Positions 21,964 to 32,651 of a stretch of DNA of 59,402 nt are shown piece by piece. Under the pieces are notes generated by a model, which was given only the letters and a program-made list of their open reading frames with translations, had not been told where the DNA came from and did no database searches. Within the stretch, counting starts at the first letter, position 1. Each line of letters opens with the position of its first letter. The position numbers were made by a program, and so were the translations under genes. This DNA is from Cymbomonas tetramitiformis (taxonomy: Eukaryota; Chlorophyta; Pyramimonadophyceae; Pyramimonadales; Pyramimonadaceae), in assembly GCA_001247695.2 (NCBI GenBank), contig LGRX02025771.1:33908-93309 (forward strand), written 5' to 3'.

Positions 21964-24021
21964 GCAAGTCGTTGCGCGACACGATACCGTCCCCGTCGGC
22001 GTCAAACATCTGCACGCGAAGGCACAACGACGCGTGGTCCATTCACAGCTCAGCAAGAGACGAAACAACGGTGTATCGAGCAAGACTGGCACTGCGGCAA
22101 CGGAGGGTTTGCTCGCCCTTATCCGTGTCTCACTGCAGGCGGAGCTTCAGAGCCCTTTCGGAGCGGCATGTGGAGCTCCATGACTGTTGCAGAGCGGCAG
22201 GTGGGATGTGGGGAGCTCCTCGGGCTGCGGCCTCTATGAGATCCGTGAGAGCAGAAAGGCCCGGCTGATCGGCTCAAAGGATTATATCAACCAGAGGCCG
22301 TGCAGGGGCAGCGACAGGTACTCTCAGGGTATTGGTGTGGGGGGCAGGGCAAGGATGGGGTGTGGGGGGTTGTAGAGGGAAGCCATACCAAGAGAATTGT
22401 ACAGGCGGGAAAGGCAGGTGTAGGGTGTAGTGCAGGGCGAAGGTTAGGAAGGGGGTACTGAGAGGTAGGGCTGTGACGGGAGTGTGGAGTCGCCACGGAA
22501 TGCAGTGCAGGGGGCAGTGTTGGGAGGAGGCGCTTGAGGGTGCCACAAGTGGTTGCCCAGAATGCTCACGCGGGGGACCGGCGTGGGAACTTGCAGGAGG
22601 GTGTTGCAGCAGAGGGGTGCACCATATACATAAAGCGCAGCTTGTCTTCCTTTGAAGCCCGGTTGCTGGGACACCCCTCGCAAGTTCCACTAATCACCCA
22701 TGTGCCTAGGCCTAAACCAGATGATCTTCGTGGTGCAGGAGTAGCCGCGGAGTGGCCCGAGAACACGGCCCACAACTGAGACAGGTAAGCAGGTTGGGAC
22801 TTGGTGCACTCGAGATGGAATCTCGTGCGAGAGAAGCGCCCAACGGACGTCACACAGGGGGAAAACTCGTGTAAGGGAAGCGCGCCCAACGGACGTCGCA
22901 CAGAAAACAGGGAGGGGGAGGCAGAGGGAGAGGGCGCGGGCGCGGGCCGGTGGACGCGTAAAGAAAAGTTCGGCTATAACCGTGGGTCTAGTGCGATGCC
23001 ACCCCCCAGCCGCCCTGTGCACGAGCCGAGCAGCAAAAGAGCGGTACCCCGGGCAGGCGGAAGGGGGTTCACATCGACCTAAACGCTGTGCAAGGTGTAG
23101 CCAACGTGGCAGGCGTCGGCGGGGCTCCGCACACAGGTTCGCGGCGTTCTGGGAGGGCACACACCTAAACGCCGCAAGCAGCGCGACGAACTCTTTGAAG
23201 TTCACATTCTCGAACACCCTCGTGAGGCGCTGCGTACCCGTTCTCGCCGACGTCAGCGTTAGACAGCGTCGCAACGGGCGTGCGCCCCGCGGCCCGAAGA
23301 GCTGGGAGGACTCGGTAAAACCTCGCCCCACGCCACGGACGGAGGAACGGCGAGGAGGGCGCGCGCATATTGAGCAACAATTCGGGTAACTGGGGAGTTC
23401 GAGTTCGAGAGTCCGGATACTTAATTGACGAGCGGAGCGAGTTGGGAACGCCGCCGCGCCCCTTAGGCGAGGTCGAGGAAGAGACCCTTGGCGTTGCTTT
23501 GCAAAAGCGCTGAGCTAATTCGGAGCAGATCTCGGATAGACTGCGAATGAGGCAAGAGGGGCACGTAGACTTCGCACGGGGCGCACCTTGGCCAGCGGGT
23601 TCAGCGAGAGCTCAGGCACATTCAGCAGCTGCGTGGACGGGGCAACGTGTCAGAGACACAAAGAGCGTCAGTGTGAGAACAAGGAACTCGCCAAGAAGCG
23701 GGTCATACTCGAAGAGGCGTCACCCTGGAGCTGGCGAGTGTTCCTTACAGCAGGGGACTTGGAGAGCTGAAACGGGGATAGCTCTCCTTACGGGATGATT
23801 CCGCGCTGCCACGTCCGCAAGAAAAAAATCGCGCGGAAAAGATTTCGTGCAAGGGATGCGGAGCACAACCGGGAAACACGTCGGCGCAAAAGGTGCGGCA
23901 GGCGTGTCGCCAGCGAGCAGGCAGCGTATCCGCCATACCTCGTCCGCAGCAATATATCCTTTATGCCCTTTGTCCAGCTCTCGAAATCTTTTGTACAAGC
24001 TCGCGACTTCGTCCCGTGTGA
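21927..24021 (-). CDS. EF-hand calcium-binding protein, calcineurin B / CHP-like (partial)
   Basis: Minus-strand exons: 24021-23939 (TRDEVASLYKRFRELDKG, first EF-hand, degenerate loop DKGHKGYIAADE); 23628-23587 (LLNVPELSLNPLAK); 23229-23165 (RLTRVFENVNFKEFVALLAAF, second EF-hand region); about 22175-22134 (STCRSERALKLRLQ); 22009-21927 (MFDADGDGIVSRNDLQHM, a canonical EF loop D-D-D-I-N-D). The first three joins are in phase with canonical splice sites. Order and spacing match calcineurin regulatory subunit B and CHP proteins, including the NPL motif between hands. The join between 22134 and 22009 needs a non-GT-AG boundary or a one-base error. The 5' start and the last EF-hand exon were not found. 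The expected role is Ca2+-dependent regulation of a phosphatase or exchanger. Confidence 0.75.
22180..23160. other. Intron of the EF-hand gene
   Basis: This 1-kb interval separates two coding exons of the minus-strand EF-hand gene. It is GC-rich, with purine/pyrimidine-biased tracts (for example ggcagggcaaggatggggtg near 22350) and frames on both strands that do not resemble coding sequence. No minisatellite is seen. Confidence 0.45.
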
Positions 24022-25290
24022 CTGAGGAGGTACCGCGACCGAACGATTAGCCGAGGAAAGCGCCCTCCGCCGTAGTTAAAGGCGACATCGTTTCGCTGAA
24101 TGATCATAACACTGTGCGTTTCAAACCATATGCAAGCAGTATGACGTTCGTCGCTGCAACGTCCAGTCAAGACGTAACCTCTATGCGAAATTTTCAAAGG
24201 TATTTATGACACGATAAAACAAAAAGATACGAAGGCAGACCCGTACACTTATTCCCAGAGTGTTGAATGACCTCTTCCACGTCATACTCCGTCAAGTACA
24301 CGTTCATACTCATTCCCAGCCCCATCGTTTCCCAGAAAGAATCGGGTTCCCACTGTCAATGCTCGAGAAAATAAATGATCCACCCAATTTCTTATAGATA
24401 GGTTACACTAGTGTGGGTAGGCGATTCTGTGGAGTAAATATCTATATGCTCTCACACCAGAGCAGCAATCCAGTTCCTCTTCTCGACTCGTCTGGTTCTC
24501 TAAATCATCTTGCGCCTTCCTTCGCTTGATATATGCCATTCATTTTTTCAGATTGATGACCTCCCTACTCGTTACAACGGTACTAGGCGGGTCGATCTAG
24601 GGGATCTCCACTAGGCGTGGTGACGGCAGGACAGGTACCCATACGTATGACTCACGTCAGGTGACTCCTGAAGTGAGAAGTCCTCATCGCTCTCCGATTT
24701 TGATCTGATTTACGAGATTTTCACAACAAAAGAACAAATTGTAATTCTGTTATTCTCGGATTTAGATGAGCAGCGGCAGCCCACCAACTCCAAGCCCAGC
24801 ATTCGATTGACTGACACAAAGATCTGCATCTTTTACACTGCTGCTAGAGGTGGCCTACTGCTTTCCTTTCATTTCTCGCACGTCTGTTTTGATCTCGGCA
24901 GTGTAGGAAGTCTAGCGTTGAATACGGAACCAGCCCGCGGGGTACTGCCTTCCACTGATCCACTCTTCAGCGACCTGCCTGTGATCGAACCTCTCTGTCG
25001 GTTGGTCTTGCACCCAACGCCCTGCTTTGATGTAAGCGGGTTCACTTGCGGGAGGACGAGCACCTAGTCGGTTTGACTCGGAATTTCATGCACCCCGCAT
25101 AGCGCAATTCGTCATTGCGCTACACAGAAATGACGCGCAGAACATGCTCGCTCGAGCTTTTCGTTTCGGAAGGTTTCTCTTTTGATTTCTCTGTACATAT
25201 TGCGGCTGAATCCGCGTTCCCCGTGGTATTGTATGTGTCGCACGGCAGCTATACGTGTTTCGCACAGTCCGCTCGAACTCGAACTCGAAC
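24022..25290. other. Intergenic or 5' region between divergent genes
   Basis: The EF-hand gene must begin in this interval on the minus strand, since its first identified exon starts in phase 1, but no start exon is evident. 24200-24800 is AT-richer. The secreted-protein gene starts on the plus strand at 25291, so the two genes are divergent and may share a regulatory region. Confidence 0.4.
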
Positions 25291-26818
25291 ATGTTCTCTT
25301 TCAAAGCTGCCGCTGGTGGCCTTTTCTTGGCGTTCATCTGTGTAGCTCGCGGGGGGGAGACGGATGTCGTGGCGATTCTCTCCGCGTATCAAGTCAATAT
25401 CACTCTGAACCAGTCGGACTCCAACGTGGGCTATTGGTCGAACAGCACTCAGTGGCTAACATACAACGTGGACGAGCGGGCGAGCGCTTACCGCGAGGAT
25501 TACTACCAGGAGGAGAAACAACAAGGACTGCGCCAGTAAGGCCGCACCTCCAATTATCCCCCGAAGCGCTCGCCGCCGAGCCCTAGGGATCAAAACTGAG
25601 TTGCTGACTGCAAGCACCTTAGGGGCACGCGAGGTTTTCCGTCGCCTCGACACAGCGCTCTTTCGAGGGATGCCTGCGAAGTCTTCCTCCTCAACTAGAT
25701 GCACACGAGGGGGGCGATATCTTTCTCTAACATTGCCTTTCAGCACGTCATCGACAAGCCTTTAAGGTCTCCTCGTGCAGGAAAACCCTTCTAGGGTCTC
25801 CCCGGTGTCCACGAAACCCCCTAGAGCAGGGTTCGTGGTTTTGGGTGGGGGAAGAATCTTGCACCCAAATTGCATGGTTCGGTGTATCTCCAGTCCTCAA
25901 CCTGGGCACCCAACTCGCTTCGCACCTCGCCAGATCGCGCCACTGCGCTGCGCCTTGAGAGAGGCCCGCCACTGATCGCGCCACTGCGCTGCGCCTTGAG
26001 AGAGGCCCGCCACTGATCGCGGTACTGCGCTGCGCCTTAAGAGAGGCCCGCCACTGATCGCGCCACTGCGCTGCGCCTTGAGAGAGGCCCAAACAATTCT
26101 GCTTGTCAGCCGGAGCTGCAGATGTCCAGAGTCCTGCTTTCCCGCCAACCAAGACTTTGCGCCCAATGCACAAATTCCAAAGGGACTCGCAGAGTGCTGA
26201 CTCTACATCGCGGGATGTCACCCGAGACAGGTCTTTCTTGTATCGCTTCGATCTTCAGAAGAAGTTTATGATATACTGGACTGGTATGGTTGGCGGAGCA
26301 GCGTGCATCTGCCAGAATCTGAGCGGTGGTTTTGAGGGCCCTTTCGGGATCCCGAGTGGTGCTGAGAAGGAGGCCGACCTGAAGTGGACCTGGCGCATAC
26401 CCATAGGCAGTGATGGTCATGGCATCTGCTACGACACCACATGGGCGACTCTCCGGCACGTGGAGGCAGTGGGACCCAATGCCACCATTCCTTCTTTTGT
26501 TAGGGAATACACTGCATGTGATATGCTAATCTTTGACGACAAGTACTACTGGGACCAGGTCTCCACTCGCGCGGATGTCTCAAAGTTCGAGATTCCGGAG
26601 TTGTGCAAGAAAGTCACCTGCGAGGAGCAGCTGCAGGTTTCGCAGGGACCTGCGGCATTACGAATGCGTTCACGCCTGGGGTTGCGGCAAGCCAGCTCCC
26701 GCTCATCTCAACAGTGATCCTGCAATGGAGTCCTGACTTCAAACTCTTCAAGTTATACAATGTCCCATGCCAGTGTGGCTATTTGAATGCAACGAGGGGA
26801 CACGCAGAATGTGACTGA
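25291..26818 (+). CDS. Predicted secreted, cysteine-containing protein
   Basis: Exon 1 (25291-25535) begins MFSFKAAAGGLFLAFICVA, a typical signal peptide with likely cleavage near ARGGE, followed by N-glycosylation sequons (NIT, NQS, NST). The donor GCCA|GTAAGG joins in phase to an acceptor GACAG at 26230, giving SFLYRFDLQKKFMIYWTG. Exon 2 continues with paired cysteines (GAACICQN; ICYDTTW; CKKVTCEEQ). Near 26635 the frame changes by one base; the other frame runs on as CGITNAFTPG to PCQCGYLNATRGHAECD and stops at 26818. The shift is either an assembly indel or a disabling mutation. It is probably extracellular or endomembrane; no family recognised. Total about 280 residues. Confidence 0.55.
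25933..26095. repeat. 41-bp minisatellite in an intron, four copies
   Basis: Four 41-bp units (gatcgcgccactgcgctgcg then ccttgagagaggcccgccact) lie in the intron of the secreted-protein gene (25536-26230). One copy has gcggtactg and cttaagag variants. This array is well away from the donor. Confidence 0.9.
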
Positions 26819-27467
26819 AGGTTCATGTGCAAATGGACCGGTGCCTTTCATGTGACAAGCAGATCGCTCGTCTATGTTTGCTATCCAAATGCAGCAGTTG
26901 TGCATATGTCAGTGAGCAAACTTCCAAGAAAAATTGTCTCAAAGCATGGAAAAGCATCGTGGATGTTTTTGTGGCACTCTCCAAGTTTGTCGAATAGACA
27001 AAAACCAGTTTCCTCCGAACTGATAATGCACATTCGTGCATTGAACTAAGTGCATGTGTTTGCAGTTCATAATCATCATAGATGATATTAACTTTTAATT
27101 AGGAGTACAAGTTGAACAAGCCAAAATTTTACGTGCAGAATTTCAATTACCTCATCTGCGATATTTAGCGGTCTCGATGAACATACAAGATACAACTGCG
27201 CACTGAAAAAAGAATCTTGATGATCAACTTGCAACTCTCGGCTGAAGCTCGGTAGGACCAATCCTCTGTTGCCCACGTAGGAATTCTTATTGCACAAACA
27301 TCCGTGCACACGGCAGACTCGCAGCTTTGTTCCCAAAGGCACTTTGTGTAGTTTGGGGTCGTGGCCCACGAGATTGGTCACTAAGATTATTATATTAATA
27401 TCGAGAAAAAGTCGAAATAGTTGGCATAATTGCAACATATATTAAGGTACATATCGAGAAAAAGCAG
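26819..27467. other. AT-rich intergenic, no gene seen
   Basis: No supported exon. GAGAAAAAG occurs at about 27404 and 27456, and again just outside the right end of the inverted-repeat element that follows. Confidence 0.45.
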
Positions 27468-28437
27468 GGCGTGGTATCGAAGTGTTTTTGGCGTATTGAT
27501 ATTTTTTCGATATCGCAAAAATCATATTGATCAATATCAATATATCGGCTAAGGGTATTGATCAATATCAATATATTCCAGCCGTATATCAATCAATATC
27601 AATATTCCAAGGTTGAATATCAATCAATATCAATATTCTAAGCGGGAATATCAATCAATATCAATATGTTACCCGTTCTCACAATATATCAATATATTGA
27701 TATATTGATACTAGCCAATGTCAATTTACTCAATTACTGAACAGGCAAGCAAGCAAGACAAAGTATGTTGTTTTGAGTAATAATTTACTCAATGTTTAGA
27801 GCTGCCATCAATGAATGCTGAATGGTACCTTCTGAAGGTCAAAGGCATGCAGTTGCGTTCGTTTCACTGGACCCTTCCCCTGGCAAAGCAGTACATCTTC
27901 TGCGGCCCGTAATGGGCGCTTGCCACGACCGCGTTTGCCCATGATGGAAAATTGGAAATGAGGATTATGTGCTGGTCAGCGGTCACTAGGCCCATTACAA
28001 AGATTACATATGCGTATCCTACGAGACCGACCATAAGAGGTAGGGAGAAAGGACCAATCATGGGAAACGAAACGGCAATCGCAGAATCGATGGGGGGGGG
28101 ATTGGGGGTGGATAAATGTTTAAATGACCAATAATGGGCAGCAAAACAGCTATCTCGGGATCGAAGCAAAAATTTGCCACCCTGTCAACGCTCCCGTTCA
28201 ATATATCAATATATCGATATGGCGATTTCTCGCCGTCATATCGATCAATATCAATATTTGCCGTCTCGGTATTGATCAATATCGATATTTCCATTCACGA
28301 TATTGATCAATAACGATATTTTCGCCCGTCCGATCGATCAATATTCAATATTTCGATATGCACCAAAAATAATATCAATCGATATCAATATTTCGATATA
28401 TCGATATATCGAAATATCGAAATATCGATACCACGCC
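27468..28437. mobile_element. 970-bp AT-rich element with 13-bp perfect terminal inverted repeats
   Basis: GGCGTGGTATCGA at 27468-27480 is exactly complementary to TCGATACCACGCC at 28425-28437. Both ends pass inward into dense ATATCAAT/TCGATAT arrays (27480-27720 and 28190-28425), with about 450 bp of more normal sequence between. GAGAAAAAG lies 3 nt outside the left end and 2 nt outside the right end, which may be a target duplication with small end changes. No transposase is seen, so it would be a MITE-like, non-autonomous DNA transposon. Confidence 0.55.
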
Positions 28438-28591
28438 TTGAGAAAAAGTCGAATACTCCAGGATAACTACGCAGGCTGTTCGTGCTCGACCGGCCGAACG
28501 GTGATGGTGACGTCCTCGAGGTCATCAAATAGCGAAGGCATAATGCATCCTCAAACACGAACCGACTCTTGCATATGTCCCACAACAAGTT

Positions 28592-28596
28592 TTCGG
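28592..28596. other. Target-site duplication TTCGG of element 1, left copy
   Basis: TTCGG immediately precedes the 5' LTR and is repeated at 34711-34715 immediately after the 3' LTR. Confidence 0.85.
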
Positions 28597-28848
28597 TGCT
28601 GAAATCTGTATAGGCAGCCCTGACTGGGAGTCCCGGTCAGGCCCCTATGACAGACTCCTAGGACCAACACTGGACTGCTGACTGATCTATAGGTTCGTGC
28701 TGTGACACACGCTGTGTCACAGGTAGGCTAGACTCCGAAACCGTCCGAGACCGTTCCGGGTATATCTAGCTTAGGGTTTATTTATCTTATGAGTTTATCC
28801 ACACAGTTCGGGAGTTTCTGATATCTAGTGAACTAGGATATTCCAGTA
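28597..28848 (+). repeat. 5' LTR of element 1, 252 bp
   Basis: It begins TGCTGAAATCTG and ends TTCCAGTA, and is nearly identical to the copy at 31893. At 28701-28721 perfect 9-bp arms TGTGACACA and TGTGTCACA flank CGC, a strong hairpin. Identity of the two LTRs indicates recent insertion. Confidence 0.9.
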
Positions 28849-29246
28849 GGTCGTGGCCCCATCCACGCTTTTATTCCACTTGCTGATTTGGCCATGATTG
28901 GCTAAACGGCCGCTTGGAGAGGTGGTGCGCGCATGCGCGTTTGGGTGCGACTAGGAATTATGGTATGAATTGTTTGCGGTAGCAACTGGGAGTGGCGGCC
29001 ATGGGGACCGCGCCTCGTTACGGACTAGTCTTAGCAATGTTCGGATCCAGTTTTGCACCGGCACTGGCCCTGCTGGTTACCGTTTTCTGGGTTGGTGTTC
29101 GCGACACCTTCGACTTCGACGACATCTTCGAGTGCCCCTCGCCGCTCCACTCTCTTAGCTCCTCTCCGTTGCTGACCATTACCATTTTTCCGCTACCACA
29201 CCCAACCGCGCGACTGCGTACCACCTCCCCTCTGGCTTTTCAGAGT
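28849..29246 (+). promoter_or_regulatory. Leader of element 1
   Basis: 398 nt of untranslated leader: the primer-site-like start, then GCCATGATTGGCTAAAC at about 28884, the block shared with the leaders at 12853 and 18502. Confidence 0.55.
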
Positions 29247-31358
29247 ATGGGCATGTTAACCCGAGCGAAGAAGTCCCTGGACAGGGACAGTGACATTGAC
29301 GCCTCACTGAGGCTATTAGACGGGGTTCGGAACAGTCCGACGGTGCGTACGCCAACTGTTCCGACCCCCGCTCCGACTTCCAACGAGGATGTAGACGTGG
29401 CGACCAGGCAGTACTTACAGGAGCAGAGCAAGCTGGTTGACGACATCTACAAAGCGCGTCTACACCGCCAATGGGCCAAGGGTGTCCGCGAGGATGTCCT
29501 TGGGGACAAGAAGCACCACTTCCGCGGTACGGACGACGCTGGCCTCCTCTCCGAGCTGGTGGTGCAGCTGCGTACGGAGTTTCATTCGGCTGGGCTGGAG
29601 CTGGCATCCTTTGACCCTCGACGACCCTCTGGCTCGTGTGGTGACCAAGGTCAACGGCTTGCTCTACGACGTTCTGGCTCTGGTTGTCGAGAAACACAAC
29701 AACGCCTACGTCTGGCTGACTGGCACCGACGCCTCGTCTGACCGTGATGGACGGCGAGCTCTTGTGGACATCATCAAGGGCTGCGTACCGGTGGCGCTAC
29801 GTGAGTCGCACCAGGAGGAGCACGCCGCGTTGCGTTATCCCGCGGACACTGACCCGCAGCCCATCTTGGCTCGGGAACAGCGTCTGGTGCGGGATAACAA
29901 AGCTACGGACTGGACGCCCACCGAGGAGACCAGGAAGTTCTCACTGTACAACCGGCTGGACCCAGTGTTCTACACTGCGGTCAAGGTGCGGTACCCTCTG
30001 GCAGCTGACCTCGCCCATGTCTCTCTGGCATCTCTCCGCTCCCTTGTGGTAGAGATTTATCAGGCTTGGGCGCAGACGGGGACGGGGAAGGCAGTCTCGG
30101 CAAGAGCGGCATCTCTGCGCAGCTCTCCAGCACCGAGTACGGCGCCCTCCTCAACAAGATCAACGAGCTACAGGATTTGCTGCGGCAGCAGCGCGGGACG
30201 GACGCGCCGCCGGCGCAGCAGCAGCGGCAGCAGCCGCAGCGGCAGCAGCGGCAGCAGCAGCAGCGCGGTACGCAGCGGGGATTCCGTGTCGGCACGCACC
30301 CGTTGCCTGCGGTCGGTTTCGACCGTGACGACCAAAAGGCGAAGCCTTTTTGCGGGAGGTGCAAGAAGGCGGGGAAAGGTGAGCAGTACCACTTCTATCG
30401 CGACTGTCCGTTGGGCGGGCGTCAGCATCCCCCGCACTCGGCCGCGGCATTCTGCATTCCCATCGACGAGGAGGACGCGGAGGGGGTGCGTGCATTGGCC
30501 ATGTGTGCCCTGTTCCAGCAGGCGGCGGATGATGGGGCTGAGGCTTTTGCCACTGCGGCGTCTACGTACGGGCCGCCTGCGGTGCTCTGTGCGGGTGCGG
30601 TGGGCGGGATCGACGTGTCCGCCTACGGCTTCACGGTAGAGCCGCAGCAGCCTGCTGACGAGCCCGCAGGTGACGACATTCATCAGCGGCTGGACGATCT
30701 CGCCGCGGAGGTCCATGCCGCGGCAAACTGCAAGGTGCACTACACCCACGCATCCTTCCCACCACCGGCGGTTCTCGAGCCGCATGCGTCGGCTCTGGTG
30801 TGCGGCCCCGCGGCAGCGGGGAACATGCCGGAGGAGCAGGTTCCGGCAGGTGGTGCGGCGGCATCGGCATCCGCCGTGCCGGCCCCTGCTATACCTGTCT
30901 CGCAGGAGGAGGATGTGAAGCCCGTGCCGCTTCAATCGGCGCGGGTGACTGCCACGACGGACGGTGAGTTCCCTGGGTTCGTTCAGACTGTCAACCACGC
31001 CGCCATCGCGCCGGTTGACCTCACCGGCTACGACACCGACGATTACGAGGACTTTGCCGACGGCAGCTTCCGGCTGAAGCCGCGGGGTTCGCCTCCGTCG
31101 GCCAATCATGTTTCCGGGCCGCCCGTAGACGAGCAGAGGACCTACGGTTGTGGGAAGCCGCCCTGGGGCTTTCCTGCCACGGTTGGACCGTGGGGAATCG
31201 AATTCCTTTCCTCCTTTCCCTCGTTCTTTGCATCTCGATCATGGGGGTGGCAGCTGTGCCCGATGCTCAGTCGGCTGCGGGATTGCCTTCGCCTGGTGGT
31301 GATCTCGATTGGGAGACTCCGTCAATTTTCTCCACGAATGAATTTGTTGAATCTGTGA
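29247..31358 (+). pseudogene. Gag of element 1 with two frame changes
   Basis: From ATG 29247 (MGMLTRAKKSLDRDSD) the frame holds to about 29610, shifts by +1 (LTLDDPLARVVTKVNGLL onward), then returns near 30070 (GADGDGEGSLGKSG). Next come a poly-Gln/Arg region (about 30200-30275), a zinc knuckle with unusual spacing (C-x2-C-x9-H-x4-C at about 30350-30410: CGRC, then H, then FYRDC) and an acidic, Ala/Pro-rich tail ending at 31358. The two shifts cancel, as expected for two independent one-base indels or assembly errors. The product would be a nucleocapsid-like RNA-binding protein. No pol frame follows. Confidence 0.7.
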
Positions 31359-31892
31359 TCCCGGCTCAGGGTTTCTTTGTAGCTGACAATATGCCACCGC
31401 TTGAGCCGCCTGAGCCCCCTGACCTCTTTCAGGACCTTGCTTAGGCAGATTTGAGTTTCGGCATGGCATTCTTCTACGGTGTGGCTCTACATGAGAGAGG
31501 TCCTTTCGGGAACCCTCCCTTCGGGTCCGACATGATTGAGACCACAGCTGGCTACTTTGGTGCTGTCGATTGACTTCTTGTTCACTCTGGATGCACACCG
31601 ACATGGTGGTGTGCGGAACTCCGGTGGCTTCAACAACTTTTATGGTTTATGCTTTTGCTTTTGACATCTAAAAGTTATATTCTGGCTTGCTAGCTCGGTG
31701 CTTTTCAGTTGTTTAGCGGGTGCACAGTGCCCGTAGGTTTCTGCACTTGTGCTAGCTAGGGGGTTTCCAATTTGTGTTTCAGAATTGCACAGTTGGATTA
31801 GCAGTTAGGTCTGTCAACGTGGCTCCTGCCCTAACTTATCTTACATTATCCGACTCTCCTAGACAGTCACCACCCACAGTGTTGGGGTGGTG
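31359..31892 (+). other. 3' untranslated interior of element 1
   Basis: The short frame ending PPLEPPEPPDLFQDLA at 31444 may be a gag tail in another frame. The rest, up to the polypurine tract before the 3' LTR, is non-coding. Confidence 0.4.
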
Positions 31893-32121
31893 TGCTGAAA
31901 TCTGTATAGGCAGCCCTGACTGGGAGTCCCGGTCAGGCCCCTATGACAGACTCCTAGGACCAACACTGGACTGCTGACTGATCTATAGGTTCGTGCTGTG
32001 ACACACGCTGTGTCACAGGTAGGCTAGACTCCGAAACCGTCCGAGACCGTTCCGGGTATATCTAGCTTAGGGTTTATTTATCTTATGAGTTTATCCACAC
32101 AGTTCGGGAGTTTCTGATATC
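31893..32121 (+). repeat. 3' LTR of element 1, first part (split)
   Basis: It is colinear with 28597-28825 without length change and stops at ATATC (32117-32121), where element 2 is inserted. The remaining LTR sequence resumes at 34688 after the repeated ATATC. Confidence 0.92.
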
Positions 32122-32380
32122 TCACGGGGGATGCAACTTTCACCCCCAGTATATGGGTGACTGTTGCCCCCCTTCTGCTGTCACCCCTCACTGTGCTGTG
32201 ACTCTTTGCTGTGTCACGTGCCGCATCATCACCGACCGCCGGGAATATTAAAACAGTCTCTGTATTCTAATATTCACCTTAGTACTGTATCCGAAACCCT
32301 GAGTCCACGGCTTCAGCTTTCGTCTCTGTGAACGAACCTTATAATATATTACAGCCGTATATATTTTAGCTTTCCCATCA
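32122..32380 (+). repeat. 5' LTR of element 2, 259 bp
   Basis: It starts TCACGGGGGATGCAAC and ends TTTCCCATCA. It carries GCTGTGACTC and GCTGTGTCACGTG segments reminiscent of the hairpin in the LTRs of element 1. Confidence 0.92.
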
Positions 32381-32651
32381 GGTTTGGGCTGCACCACTTG
32401 AAGCAGTGGTCTTTTTGCTTTTCGGTCCTTACTTTGGTCAACGCATCTCCAGCGACACCCGCGACTCCAGCGGTTTTTCACTTATCATCACTGAAATTTG
32501 GCACCTCCAGCCGCGGCATCTACAGCCTCTTGCACCACCAGCACCCTGCCTCTCTTCGATTCGCAGATCATCTTCCTGGCGTGACGTACCGCGCCGTCAT
32601 CAAAGAAAGCATCTCCAGCTCGACAAGATTCCGAACTATTTCCTCCCGAAC

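Noticed and set aside
21601..22042. Overlapping frames in all three minus-strand phases repeating a WTLCGQSL-type peptide
   Set aside because: The 59-bp unit is not a multiple of three and is open in every phase; only the first copy, attached to the EF-hand loop, is exon.
22690..23331. 213-codon minus-strand frame
   Set aside because: Only its RLTRVFENVNFKEFVALLAA portion is an exon of the EF-hand gene; the rest is intron read-through.
29437..30639. 400-codon plus-strand frame as one protein
   Set aside because: Only its middle part is gag; the ends are out-of-frame Ser/Arg-rich readings of poly-Gln-coding and other gag sequence.
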